From Rhizobium sp. RCAM05350 (lineage in GTDB: Bacteria; Pseudomonadota; Alphaproteobacteria; Rhizobiales; Rhizobiaceae), in assembly GCA_024426085.1 (NCBI GenBank), contig CP087974.1, forward strand, positions 4,444,001 through 4,508,000: 64,000 nucleotides of DNA, in the 5' to 3' direction. Under the pieces are notes generated by a model. The model searched no databases and was not told the origin of the DNA. It saw only the letters and a list, made by a program, of their open reading frames with translations. Below, one piece after another: positions 1 to 9,539 of this stretch. The translations under genes and the position numbers were made by a program. Numbering within the stretch: the stretch's first letter is position 1; every line of letters starts with the position of its first letter.

Positions 1-318
1 GAGTTTGGCCAGCATTTCCTCGTTCGAGCCGAACACGTTGACTTCGACGGCAACGCCGGTCGCGGCCGTGAACGCTTCGAAGCTTGCCGGGTCATGGTAG
101 TTTGGCCAGGTGGCAAGCGACATGGTGGTGCCAAGGTCTTGCGCATAGGCAGTGGAGTTGAACACGCCTGGCTGGCGGGCGAGAACGGCGGCTGCGAGGC
201 CAAGGCCGGAGACACTGAGGAAGTGGCGGCGGGTGACCGAGCCGCGCTTCAGGCGCATCCATTCGTCGGTCAGGTTTTCGGCTGATATCGGGGCATTTTC
301 TCTGTACCACTTTGTCAT
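1..318 (-). CDS. Polyamine-type ABC transporter substrate-binding protein, N-terminal part (runs off window)
   Basis: Only the first 106 codons are in the window. The protein starts MTKWYRENAPIS and carries a twin-arginine type signal: RRHFLSVSGLGLAAAVLA at about residues 30-47, followed by a mature segment with GTTMSLATWPNY. This layout (Tat signal, then a PotD/AfuA-like first strand) fits periplasmic binding proteins of spermidine/putrescine importers. The ATP-binding subunit gene lies 40 bp upstream on the same strand, so the two are probably co-transcribed, with permease genes expected beyond the left edge. The substrate cannot be decided from this fragment. The frame is intact here. Confidence 0.85.
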   Translation of the reverse strand, partial: MTKWYRENAPISAENLTDEWMRLKRGSVTRRHFLSVSGLGLAAAVLARQPGVFNSTAYAQDLGTTMSLATWPNYHDPASFEAFTAATGVAVEVNVFGSNEEMLAKL

Positions 319-358
319 GACTGTGTTCCCTTTTTGTCTTGACGTGTACGGCCGTTCC

Positions 359-1447
359 TCAGGCCGGAAAAACATGCACTTTGCCGGGATCGAAAGTGAG
401 CACGACCCGTTCGCCCGGTTCGACGAGGTCGCTTTCCTGCACGCTGCGCCGGTCGGCGGTGACGAGGAAATCGCCAAGGCCGTCGACGCTGATCTGGTAT
501 TCGGCGGTGGAGCCGAGGAAGATGCGGTGGGTGACGGTGCCTGTGAGTTGGCTGTCGCTGCCTTTTGAATGCCGGACAAGCTCGATTGCTTCTGGCCGCA
601 ATGCCACCGTTGCCGCACCGGGTCTGAGACCGATCCCGCCCCCCGCCGCGAGCGCGGTTCCATTCGACAGCCGCAAGGTCGCTCCGTCGGCTTCGACGGT
701 TGCCGAAATCCGGTTGGTCTTGCCGACGAAATCGGCGACGAAAAGATCGGCGGGCTTGTCGTAGACGTCCTGCGGCTTGGCCATCTGCACGATACGCCCC
801 GCGTTCATCACGCAGACCATATCGCTCATCGACAGGGCTTCTTCCTGGTCGTGGGTGACGAGCACGAAGGTGATGCCGAGTTCGCGCTGCAGCGTCTGCA
901 GTTCGATCTGCATGGCGGTGCGCAGCTTTTTATCGAGAGCCGCCAGGGGCTCGTCGAGCAAAAGCACGGAGGGCTTGTTGACGATGGCGCGGGCAAGCGC
1001 CACGCGCTGCTGCTGGCCGCCGGACATTTCATGAATGCGGCGCTTCTCGAAGCCGCCGAGACGGACCATCTCAAGGGCCTCACGCGCTCGAGCGGAAATT
1101 TCGGACGCTGCCAATTTCGGCCGGGCCTGCTTCAGTCCATAGGCGACGTTCTGCTCGACATCGAAATGCGGGAAGAGCGCATAGTGCTGGAAGACCATAT
1201 TGACGGGGCGGCGATAGGGCGGGACGCCGTTCATCTCGCGGCCGTCGATCAGAACTGTACCTTCGCTCGGCTGCTCGAAGCCGCCGATCATCCGCAGGCA
1301 CGTGGTCTTGCCGCAGCCGGATGGCCCAAGCAGCGCCACGAACGCGCCCTTCGGCACAGCAAGGTTTATGTCCGAAACGGCGGTCACGCTGCCATAGAGC
1401 TTGGTGACCGAACGGAACTCGATGTCGTTCGTTGAAGCGGCTGTCAC
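359..1447 (-). CDS. ABC transporter ATP-binding protein, PotA-like
   Basis: This 362-residue ATPase energises an inner-membrane importer of the polyamine/Fe3+ type. Walker A GPSGCGKT is at residues 41-48, the Q-loop VFQHYALFP near 85-93, signature MSGGQQQRVALAR at 141-153, Walker B VLLLDEP at 161-167 and the H-loop LVTHDQEE near 197. The C-terminal ~80 residues form the TOBE-type accessory region. The gene is intact. It precedes the binding-protein gene on the same strand and diverges from a LuxR-type regulator, with about 200 bp of shared promoter region holding two palindromes. It is first in its operon. Family assignment is secure, the transported compound is not. Confidence 0.92.
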   Translation of the reverse strand: MTAASTNDIEFRSVTKLYGSVTAVSDINLAVPKGAFVALLGPSGCGKTTCLRMIGGFEQPSEGTVLIDGREMNGVPPYRRPVNMVFQHYALFPHFDVEQNVAYGLKQARPKLAASEISARAREALEMVRLGGFEKRRIHEMSGGQQQRVALARAIVNKPSVLLLDEPLAALDKKLRTAMQIELQTLQRELGITFVLVTHDQEEALSMSDMVCVMNAGRIVQMAKPQDVYDKPADLFVADFVGKTNRISATVEADGATLRLSNGTALAAGGGIGLRPGAATVALRPEAIELVRHSKGSDSQLTGTVTHRIFLGSTAEYQISVDGLGDFLVTADRRSVQESDLVEPGERVVLTFDPGKVHVFPA

Positions 1448-1547
1448 GTATAAATTCCCTGCGGTTGTTTTTTAGAATACCGGGCGGCCTTGCGGCCGTC
1501 CGGTTTCTCACTGTCTGACCAGCAGCCTATTGAAAGCGGCCATTGGC

Positions 1548-1604
1548 GGTATATACCCCGAGAGAGGTATTTCAAGCCGATTGCGGCTGTGGAAGGTGTA
1601 TACC
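1548..1604. promoter_or_regulatory. Paired palindromic operator candidates between ABC operon and LuxR gene
   Basis: Two copies of one element stand in the divergent intergenic region: GGTATATACC at 1548-1557 (a perfect palindrome) and GGTGTATACC at 1595-1604. Both are followed by CCGA, giving 14-base direct repeats with centres 47 bp apart. Their position between the ABC ATPase start (1447) and the LuxR-family gene start (1650) suggests binding sites for that regulator. This is inference from symmetry and location only. Confidence 0.5.
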
Positions 1605-1649
1605 CCGAAGGCAATTGCCGTTCTTTTTTGCAAAGGCTGGATAGGAATT

Positions 1650-2452
1650 ATGGGCGTTGATCTCGAGGCATTGTTCAAAACGATCGGGCCGATGATCGGC
1701 AGAACCCCTACAGGGGACGAGGAGGCAGGCAATGTCTTCTGTTCGCTCATGCGATCTTTGGTCAGCTTCGATTATGCCGTCATTTTCGCCTATCGTGAGA
1801 AAGAGCGGCCGATTGATCTCTACAGTACCTTCACACCGGAAGAGCATGTCATATTCGTTAGTATGTACCAGGCCGGGCCGTTCCTGCTTGATCCGTTCTA
1901 TCATGCAGCGCGCGAGCCCAGACCGGGTGTCTGGCGGATGCGCGAGCTTGCGCCGGATCGCTTCTTCTCCAGCGAGTATTTCCGCAGCTACTACACGCAG
2001 ACGGGGCTGGCGGAAGAGATCGGTTTCTTCATCGCATTGGACGAGGGCATCACCGTCGTCCTGTCGCTGATGCGGCGGGAACGGTCGGGTGTGTTTCCGG
2101 CTGCCGAATTTTCGCTTTTGAAAAGGCCGAGCCGGTGGTCGCGGGTCTGGTTCGTCATGCCTGGCCTGATCTGAGCCGTCGCTTCGATGCGGCATTGGCC
2201 AAAAGAGATAGGGGCGGGCGAAAATCGGCGCATCCGGCAGCTGACCGGGTCTGGCGCAATCTCAATTTGACGGAGCGCGAGGCCACGATCGTCGAGCTGG
2301 TGCTGCAGGGACATTCATCGGAATCGATCGGATTGCGGTTGGGCATCTCGACCGGGACGGTGAAGGTTCATCGCCGCAACGTTTACCGCAAGCTCGGGAT
2401 TTCCTCGCAGACGCAGCTGCTGTCGATCTATCTGAAAAACCTCGGGCAATAA
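1650..2452 (+). CDS. LuxR-family helix-turn-helix transcriptional regulator (one frame break)
   Basis: This DNA-binding regulator is about 267 residues long. The N-terminal ~190 residues are a sensory region without a recognisable receiver or acyl-homoserine-lactone signature. The C-terminal LuxR/GerE domain contains LTEREATIVELVLQGHSS, IGLRLGISTGTVKVHRRN and YRKLGI. ATG 1650 is chosen because it follows an AGGA-like site and opens the conserved part; an upstream extension from 1530 is less likely. The frame breaks in the A-run at 2121-2124, where one A seems to be missing; with it restored the two parts join into one protein. It is divergent from the polyamine-type ABC operon and probably controls it. 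Many rhizobial regulators of this shape sit beside such transporters. Confidence 0.8.
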
Positions 2453-2487
2453 AGCGGCGCGGTATCGTTCGCAGATACCGCGCCGCT
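2453..2487. terminator. Hairpin between convergent LuxR gene and ribH2
   Basis: A perfect 14-bp inverted repeat (AGCGGCGCGGTATC, loop of 7, then its complement) begins one base after the LuxR-gene stop and ends 6 bases before the ribH2 stop. There is no strong T-run on either side, so it may stop transcription in both directions with Rho or stabilise 3' ends. Confidence 0.6.
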
Positions 2488-2493
2488 GATCGA

Positions 2494-2965
<472 letters not shown>

Positions 2966-3032
2966 GTCAGTCTGGCCTTTCAAGGTTGCCATTTTTCAAT
3001 GATCCCCTTGGGCGAACACGCAGGCGCGGCGG

Positions 3033-3049
3033 CACCTTTTGACAAGGTG
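3033..3049 (-). promoter_or_regulatory. Small hairpin in the riboswitch-ribH2 leader
   Basis: Between the FMN aptamer and the ribH2 start, the transcript can form the stem CACCTT/AAGGTG with a 5-base loop. It lies where an expression platform would be expected. No T-run follows, so if it acts it more likely affects translation initiation than termination. Confidence 0.35.
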
Positions 3050-3056
3050 TCTCCAG

Positions 3057-3226
3057 ATCTGCTTGCTCTCTTTCATCCGGACTTTAACCGTCGGCTCCGG
3101 AATTCAACCGAATCTGCTGACCTTCACACCTATATGCGGGCATACGGGTGCATGAAGCGCTCGCGGGCTCCGGGAATTGCTTCCCGTTACCGCCGGTGGG
3201 GAGTTTCACCCCGCCCTGAGAACGTG
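3057..3226 (-). promoter_or_regulatory. FMN riboswitch (RFN element)
   Basis: Read on the minus strand, the RFN consensus blocks appear in order: TCAGGGCGGGGTGAAA, TCCCCACCGGCGGTAA, GAGCCCGCGAGCG, GGTCAGCAGATTCGGT, ATTCCGGAGCCGACGGTTAA and AGTCCGGATGAAAGAGAG. These form the closed multi-stem FMN aptamer. It precedes ribH2 (start 2965) and explains the non-coding stretch between ribH2 and the next ABC gene. It falls wholly in the ribH2 leader, not in the 3' end of the upstream gene. Confidence 0.97.
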
Positions 3227-3349
3227 CAAGGCTGACTATAGAGATTGGCCGCGGGGCGTCAAATGCGGTGAGCGACGCGTACAACGAAAAAGGCGACAGA
3301 TTTTTCTCAAAATCTGCCGCCTGAAACATTTTCTTGCCGCCGCTCGCTA

Positions 3350-4416
3350 TTACTCGTGAATGATCAGCAGATCGCTCGCCGTGAACCGCAATGTGGCGAT
3401 CTCGCCGACGGCCGGTGGGGTGAGGCCCGGCGCATTGAACATATCGAACGAGATGACGGCATCGCCGACCTTCATGCGGGTGCGGATGACCGAGCCGAGG
3501 AAGTTCGAGGAGACAACTTCGCCGGTGAGCGCTGTGTCGCCCTTGGCGCCTTCGGCGATCGAGCCCGCTTCCGGGCGTAGCGCCAGCGAAACCTTGTCGC
3601 CGGCCTTGGCCGTCGAGCCGAGTGGTTCTGCGCAGCGTGATCTCCTGGTCGCCGATGATGATCCGGTTCGTTGCCGGATCGACAATCTTGGCTTCGATCA
3701 GGTTGAGCGTTCCGACGAAGGAGGCAACGAAGCGGGTGGCCGGCTTGTTGTAGATGTCGAACGGCGTACCGATCTGGTCAGCACGGCCACCGTTCATGAC
3801 GACGATGCGGTCGGAGATCGACAGGGCCTCTTCCTGGTCATGGGTGACGAAGACGGTGGTAATGCCGAGCTGCTGCTGGATCATCCGGATTTCCTCGCGC
3901 AGCGACACGCTGATCTTGGCGTCGAGCGCGGATAGCGGTTCGTCGAGCAGCAGCACCTGCGGCTTCGGCGCCAAGGCGCGGGCAAGAGCGACGCGCTGCT
4001 GCTGGCCGCCGGACATCTGATAGGGGTAACGGTCGGCGAGATGGCCGAGATGGATAAGACCGAGCATTTCCTTGACGTGGGTATCGATCGCCGCCTTTTC
4101 CATGCCGGCGATCATCAGGCCGAAGGCGACGTTGTCGTGAACGGTCATGTTCTGGAAACAGCGCATAGGCCTGGAAGACCATGCCGATATTGCGCTGGTT
4201 CGGCTTCAGCTCATTCTGGTTGCGGCCATTGATGACGACCGTTCCGGCTGACGGTGTTTCGAAGCCGGCAATCATCCGAAGGATAGTCGTCTTGCCGCAG
4301 CCTGACGGTCCGAGAAAGGAGACGAATTCTCCCTTTTCGATGGTCATGTCGAAATCCTTGACGACCTGGACGGGGCCAAAGCTCTTCTGAATGCCGGCGA
4401 GTTCGAGAAAGGACAT
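3350..4416 (-). CDS. ABC transporter ATP-binding protein, PotA/FbpC-like (two frame breaks)
   Basis: ATPase subunit of the second polyamine-type importer, about 355 residues. Walker A GPSGCGKT near residue 37, Q-loop VFQAYALFP, signature MSGGQQQRVALAR, Walker B VLLLDEP, H-loop FVTHDQEE and a C-terminal TOBE region ending ASDLLIIHE. The frame breaks near 4152 (a surplus base after ALFP; the continuation NMTVHDNVAFG is in the next frame) and again near 3610-3640, before AKAGDKVSLALRPEAG. ATG 4416 opens MSFLELAGIQKSFG. It is the last gene of a four-gene operon (binding protein, two permeases, ATPase; 7255 to 3350) and starts 14 bp after the stop of the second permease. Confidence 0.9.
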
Positions 4417-4430
4417 GGACGATCAATACC

Positions 4431-5221
4431 TCAGGGCTTGGAAGGAGCCGATTTGCTGAAACGGGAGACGAGTTGCAGAAGAACCATGCATCCCCAGGTG
4501 ATGGCGAACGCGATGACTGCGAGCGCCGGCGGCTCATAGGCGCGGTTGGCGCCGATCAGCTGCAGATAGGGACCGAAGGCCGGGCGGTTGAGCAGCGACG
4601 GCATGGTGAACTCGCCGATGACGATGGCAAAGGTGATGAATGCGCCGGAGAGAACGCCGCTCATGACATTGGGGAAAATGCATTTGAACATGATGGTCGG
4701 CCAGGAGGCGCCGAGGCTTTGCGCCGCTTCCGTCAATGTGCCGACGTCGATGGTGCGCATGGCCGTGTCTACTGAGCGATACATGTAGGGCAGCGACAGC
4801 GTCATGAAGGAGAACATCAGGAGTAGGTCGGTGCCACGTGCGGAGCCGGTGAACGGAATGTAGGAGGACGAATTGTAGAGGCGCAGATAGCCGAAGACGA
4901 TGACGATGGCCGGGATGACCAACGGCATCAGCGTGATGAACTCGACCACCGGCCGCATCTGCGGCAGGCGCAGGCGGACCCAATAGGCTGTCGGCACCAC
5001 CAGAAGCACGCCGAAGATGATCGTCAGGATAGCCATCACGATTGAGTAGCTGAAGGATTCATGCGAAACTGGACGTCCGAGAATACCGAGCGATAGGCAT
5101 CGAAGGAATATTCGCCACGGCGCATACGCAGCGAGAACTCGAACGTGGCGATCAGCGGAATGATGAAATAGGACGCACCGAACAGAACCGCGATCCAGGC
5201 ACCGATTTTTTGTGTCTTCAT
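4431..5221 (-). CDS. ABC transporter permease, PotC-like (one frame break)
   Basis: Inner-membrane subunit of about 263 residues with some six hydrophobic segments, starting MKTQKIGAWIAVLFG. The EAA loop that docks the ATPase is visible as LTEAAQSLGASWPTIMFKCIFPNV. The frame breaks near 5065, after DVQF; the continuation HESFSYSIVMAIL is in another frame. Its ATG at 5221 overlaps the stop of the upstream permease (5218) by four bases (ATGA), so translation is probably coupled. Substrate unknown; the family imports polyamines, ferric iron or sulfonates. Confidence 0.9.
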
Positions 5222-6090
5222 TTCTGCCACCGTTCGGCGCGCATGCGGAGCCAGATGTAGATGAGGTTGGAAATGCCGGTGATGACGATCATGCCAAGGG
5301 CCAGAGCGTAGCCGAGATTGGGATTGTGCAGAACGTCGCCGCGGATCTGGGCATAGAGCTGGATCGGCACGATGTTGAACGTCGATCCGGTCAGCGAATA
5401 GGCGGTTGCGATCGCGCCAAAAGCGTTGGCGAACAGAAGTAGCGTCGTACCGAGGATGCTCGGGAACAGGATCGGCAGGGCGACCTTTGTCCAGTATTGC
5501 GTGTTGGTCGCACCGAGGATTTCGGCGGCTTCGCGCCATTCCTTCTTCAGACCGTCAAGCGCTGGCGTGATGATCAACACCATCAGCGGGATCTGGAAGT
5601 ACATGTAGGTCAGCGTCAGGCCGACGAAGCTCAACAGATTGAAGCCGGTGGCATAGAGATTGATGCCGAACCAATCGCGCAGGATCATGGTGACGAGACC
5701 GGTACGGCCAAGCGTTGCCAGAAAGGCGAAGGCGAGCGGCACGCCGGCAAAGTTGGATGCGACGCCGGAAAAGGTCAGGAGTGACGAGCGGATCCAGGAA
5801 GGCAGGCCGCCGAGCACGACGGCCCAGGCGAGGCAGAAACCGATCAGGGCGCCGCCGATCGAGGAGGCCAGGCTGATCTTGATGGAAATCCAATAGGAGG
5901 CGAGGATCTTGTCGGTGAACAAACCGGCAATGTTGTCGAACGTGAATTCACCGGCCGGGTTCACGAAGGCGCCGGTGACGAGATAGAGCGTCGGGGCGAT
6001 CAGGAACATCACCGCGAAAAGCAGGAACGGCGTGATACCGAGCCAATCGATGGCCGTCTTCTTCAAATCAATGGCCCTGTTGGCGCTCAT
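5218..6090 (-). CDS. ABC transporter permease, PotB-like
   Basis: Intact 290-residue inner-membrane protein with about six membrane segments (for example ITPFLLFAVMFLIAPTLYL at 19-37). The ATPase-docking EAA loop reads KKEWREAAEILGATNTQYW near residue 190. It pairs with the PotC-like permease, whose start overlaps its stop by four bases. The binding-protein gene ends 72 bp upstream. Belongs to the binding-protein-dependent transport inner-membrane family. Confidence 0.92.
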   Translation of the reverse strand: MSANRAIDLKKTAIDWLGITPFLLFAVMFLIAPTLYLVTGAFVNPAGEFTFDNIAGLFTDKILASYWISIKISLASSIGGALIGFCLAWAVVLGGLPSWIRSSLLTFSGVASNFAGVPLAFAFLATLGRTGLVTMILRDWFGINLYATGFNLLSFVGLTLTYMYFQIPLMVLIITPALDGLKKEWREAAEILGATNTQYWTKVALPILFPSILGTTLLLFANAFGAIATAYSLTGSTFNIVPIQLYAQIRGDVLHNPNLGYALALGMIVITGISNLIYIWLRMRAERWQK

Positions 6091-6162
6091 CCGGAAAACC
6101 GTCTTCTGAAAATTGAAAAACAGCCTTCCCGCGCAGTCGTGGGAAGGCCTTGTGGCAATAGA

Positions 6163-7255
6163 TTACTGTACGTTGGCACCAACGACTGTATCCCAGCCCT
6201 TGGTGATGACTTCCTTGTAGGCTTCCTGTTCGGCGAGCGTCGGGAACACGGCCTTTTCATAGGCAGCAGCCGGCGGCAGCTTGTCGAGCAGTTCCTTCGG
6301 GATCTTGTTGTTCTTGGCAAGATCGTTGAAGCGGATCGGGTGGCAATAGCCCTTCAGCCAACCGAGCTGACCTTCGTCGGAATAGAGGTATTCCATCCAG
6401 AGCTTGGCAGCGTTCGGGTGCGGAGCGAAGGCCGAGATCGCCTGGACGTAGACGCCGGCGACAACGCCTGTTTCCGGGATGATGACGTCGACCGGCGGGT
6501 TGCCGGCAAGCGTGTCACGGTCGGCGAGGGCATTGTAGTCCCAACGCAGGATGATCGGGGTCGTGCCCTGGGCGAGCGGCGCCGATTTGCCGATAACCGG
6601 AACGAAATTGCCCTTGGCGTTCAGTTCCTTGAAGAAGGCGAGACCAGCTTCGCCAGACTTGGCAACGTCACCGGCAGCGCCCGAAAGGCCAGCTGCGAAG
6701 ACGCCGGAGATGGCCTGGTTTGCGGTGCGCGGGTCACCGGCAAGAGCCACCATGTTGGCGAATTCAGGCTTCAACAGGTCGGCCCAATCCTTCGGGGCGT
6801 CCTTGACAAGGTCCTTGTTCACTTCGAAAGCCATGACGCCGTAGTAATCGCCGTACCAGTAGCCGTCAGCGTCCTTGGCTGTGTCCGGGATCGTGTCCCA
6901 GGTTTCAACCTTGTAAGGCTGGATCAGGCCTTCAGCCTTGGCGGACGGACCAAAGGAGAGGCCGACGTCGATCACGTCAGGAGCCTGATCGCCCTTGTTG
7001 TCCTTGTTGGCCTTGATGGCTTCGATTTCGTCGCCCGAGCCGGCATCCGGGTTGAGTTCGTTGACGGTCAGGCCGTACTTGGCCTTGAAACCTTCGATGA
7101 CGCCGCCGTAACCTGCACCAGTCATGGGGCAGGGCGATCGTGGTCAGGGTGCCTTCTGCCTTGGCAGCGGCGATCAGTTCGGCGCTCGGTTCAGCAGCGG
7201 CAATAGCGGTCGATGCCATGACCATGGCGGTCGAAAGCGAAAGCAGGCGGCGCAT
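6163..7255 (-). CDS. ABC transporter substrate-binding protein, polyamine/iron type (one frame break)
   Basis: Periplasmic receptor of about 363 residues. ATG 7255 gives MRRLLSLSTAMVMASTAIAA, a Sec signal cleaved near residue 20; a GTG/ATG further upstream would spoil it. The mature part contains TTIALPHDWCGYGGVIEGF, NELNPDAGSGDEIEAIKAN and DVGLSFGPSAK, typical of the PotD/AfuA fold. The frame breaks near 7127, between DWC and GYGGVIEG, consistent with one surplus base. First structural gene of the importer operon and 254 bp downstream of the RpiR-type regulator on the same strand. Confidence 0.9.
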
Positions 7256-7509
7256 ATGTGAAATCACTGGTCTTCTCCTTGTGGTTATATCAGTCAACTT
7301 CGAGGAAGCTGATACTGGGGTCCGATGAAGCTTATGTGACAGGTATTGTCCCCTTTGCGACGAGACGTTCGCAGTCGGAACACCTTCATTTCATTTTCAA
7401 AATTTACTTCCGCATGGATGCCGACGTCACTTGTTTCGTGTTTGAATTGCGGACCACGACATCCCCGCACCGGATGAACCGGCGCCGCGTTCCGTAGCAC
7501 TTGCTCCTC
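7256..7509 (-). promoter_or_regulatory. Leader/promoter region of the second ABC operon
   Basis: The 254 bp between the RpiR gene stop and the binding-protein start hold an AAGGAGA-type ribosome binding site just before ATG 7255 and an A/T-rich palindrome (ATTTTGAAAAT on the minus strand, near 7391-7403). GAA/TTC-rich symmetric sites are common for RpiR regulators, so this could be an operator; that is inference. No gene or stable RNA is apparent. Confidence 0.35.
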
Positions 7510-8390
7510 CTAAAGCGGCTTTCGAAAAAGCCTCGTTGAATCAAACAGGCCTTCGAGCGTTTTCATGCGGTCACGTGTCTCGTCCCAGATGGAACTCTGC
7601 ACGGCCTCGATCAGCGCTTCGACGGCGAACAGGATGACGACCGAACTGTCCCAGGCCGAAGGTGCTTCGATCTGGATACGGAAGACGCGCCGCGCCGACT
7701 TGGCGATGGGCGAACTCCACTGGTCGGTGAACAGGATGATCTCGACACCGCGTTCGCGGGCGATGCGCGACAGCGTTTCCATCTCCTGCTCGTAGCGGCG
7801 GATGTCGAACATGATCAGGACGTCGCCCTTCTTCATATCGAGCACGTAATGCGGCCAGGAACTGGAGTTGGAGGCGATCTGGGTGACGCCGGAGCGGATG
7901 ACCTGAAGATGGGTGAAGAAGTACTCGGCAAGGGCGCGGGTAATGCGTCCGCCGACGAGATAGATGTTGCGCTTGCGGTCGGCGATCATCGCGGCGGCGC
8001 CATCGAACTCGGCGGTCTCGAGCTGCGCCAGCGTTTCGCGCATATTGTTCATCGTCGCATCGGCGAAGCGGTTGAGAATATGCGTGCCCGGCGCATTGGC
8101 CGCCCAGCGGTCATGCTTGCTGATCGGGTTGGAGATCGTCGCTTCGAGTTCCTGGTGAAGCCGTTGCTGGAAATCGGGGAAAACCGCGGAAGCCGATCTT
8201 CTGTACCATGCGGGCGACCGTCGGCGTCGACACGCCCGCGTTCTCGGCAACAGTCGTGATGCTGCCGAGTCCGGAAACCGGATAGTTGTCGAGAAGCGTC
8301 GCTGCCAACTGCTTTTCCGCACGGGGTAAGTACGGCAAAGTGGGCGTTGATCACATCCGACACCGTCATGGTGCCTGCGGTATTGGTCAA
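7510..8390 (-). CDS. RpiR-family (MurR/RpiR-SIS) transcriptional regulator (two frame breaks)
   Basis: About 293 residues. The N-terminal HTH_6 domain is visible as RAEKQLAATLLDNYPVSGLG and NAGVSTPTVARMVQKIGF. The C-terminal SIS domain (NIYLVGGRITRALAEYF, MKKGDVLIMFDIRRY, EIILFTDQWSSPIA) normally senses a phosphorylated small molecule. Frame breaks: about 8334, and 8176-8179, where a C-run appears one base too long. The likely start is TTG 8390 (AGGGGA at good spacing) or ATG 8369. It lies between the importer operon (same strand) and the divergent amidohydrolase-permease-ligase operon, so it is the natural local regulator of both. Confidence 0.85.
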
Positions 8391-8493
8391 AATTCATCCC
8401 CTGGGCCGGTCTCTGCCAGCTTTGTGACAGAGTAAACATCGCTGTCACAATTCGAGTCAATGGGTTTTTTGAAGAGATCGTTTCAGATTCAGG

Positions 8494-8527
8494 TTGACAC
8501 GGGTCAAAACGTGAAGAATTCTTTTCA
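8494..8527. promoter_or_regulatory. Inverted repeats in the RpiR/amidohydrolase divergent promoter
   Basis: Two symmetric sequences lie between the divergent genes: TTGAC-ACGG-GTCAA at 8494-8507 and the perfect palindrome AAGAATTCTT at 8514-8523, within TGAAGAATTCTTTTCA. RpiR-type operators are often GAA/TTC-rich palindromes, so the second is the better candidate. No functional proof. Confidence 0.3.
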
Positions 8528-8660
8528 GTATCGACGGTCAAGTGTGAGTTAAGGAAAAGCACAGGCTGTTCGATTCTTGCTTCCACGTCTTGTTTCAGCG
8601 GCTTGCGAGCCTACCCGGGATACGCGTGGTGCCGTTCAGGAAACCGGAAGGGGACCGGAT

Positions 8661-9427
8661 TTGACGAGACTTTTGACAGAGGCGGATGGCTCGCCCGTAG
8701 CAGTGGAAAACCCGGATGCGTTGAGCCCGGTGCTGCTGGTCTGCGAACACGCCTCGCGCCGCCTTCCTGAAAAAATGGGTTCTCTCGGTCTCTCACCCGA
8801 AGCGCTAGTCAGCCATATTGCCTGGGACCCGGGCGCGCTTGCCGTGTCGCAGCTTTTGGTCAAGAACCTCGATGCTGCGTTGATCTACCAGCGTTTTTCC
8901 CGCCTGATCTATGATTGCAATCGGCCGCCGGAGGCGGAAGCGGCGATGCCACCGGTCAGCGAAATTTTTGAAATACCCGGTAACTCGGCCATCTCGCCCG
9001 CCGAACGGCAGGCACGGACCGAGGCGCTCTATGTGCCTTTCTCCAACACACTTTCGGGCTTCATCGCCGCGTGAAAAGTCCATGATCGTCCACCTGTTCT
9101 GGTGACTATGCACACATTCACGCCGGTCTATCATGGCAAAAACGCGATGTCGAAATCGGTATCCTGCACGACGAGGACAGCCGTCTGGCGGATGCGATGC
9201 TGACTGCCGCCGGGAAATCACTGCGTTACGCCGTGCGCCGGAACGAGCCCTATGGACCGGCCGACGGCGTCACGCATACTCTGATCGAGCATGGCTTGAA
9301 GAATGGCCTGCTCAACGTAATGATTGAGATCCGCAATGATCTCGTTTCGGATGAAATCGGTCAAAGGGTCATGGCCGATTATCTGACGGGCATTCTGGGC
9401 GAAAGCCTGGTTGCACTGTCACAATAA
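8661..9427 (+). CDS. N-formylglutamate amidohydrolase family protein (at least two frame breaks)
   Basis: About 255 residues, HutG-like FGase family, zinc-dependent hydrolysis of N-acylated glutamate or a related amide. Family segments: VLLVCEHASRRLPEKMG, HIAWDPGA, IYDCNRPPEAEAAMP, TFTPVYHGK, DVEIGILHDEDSRLADAML, RNEPYGPADGVTHTL and MIEIRNDLV. The frame breaks between about 9070 and 9150, where the protein passes through two frames. TTG 8661 is preferred as start: it opens LTRLLTEADGSPVAVENP and follows AAGGGGA at 7 bases. No histidine-utilisation gene is nearby; it heads an operon with a permease, a glutamine-synthetase-like ligase, ALDH and ADH. It may therefore act on a glutamyl intermediate instead of formylglutamate. 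That is inference. Confidence 0.82.
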
Positions 9428-9461
9428 AAAGACCTGGGGAGCGGCATGTCCGCGGAGACTG

Positions 9462-9481
9462 GTCCATGGGCTTCCATGGAC
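9462..9481 (+). repeat. Intercistronic hairpin before the permease
   Basis: Perfect inverted repeat GTCCATGG-GCTT-CCATGGAC in the 112-bp gap between the amidohydrolase and permease genes. No T-run follows. It may tune relative expression within the operon or stabilise mRNA ends. Confidence 0.4.
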
Positions 9482-9539
9482 AACGGCACTTCAGCCGGCC
9501 GGCAATACCGCCGGAGGCTGGTCGATATAGGGGAAAAAG

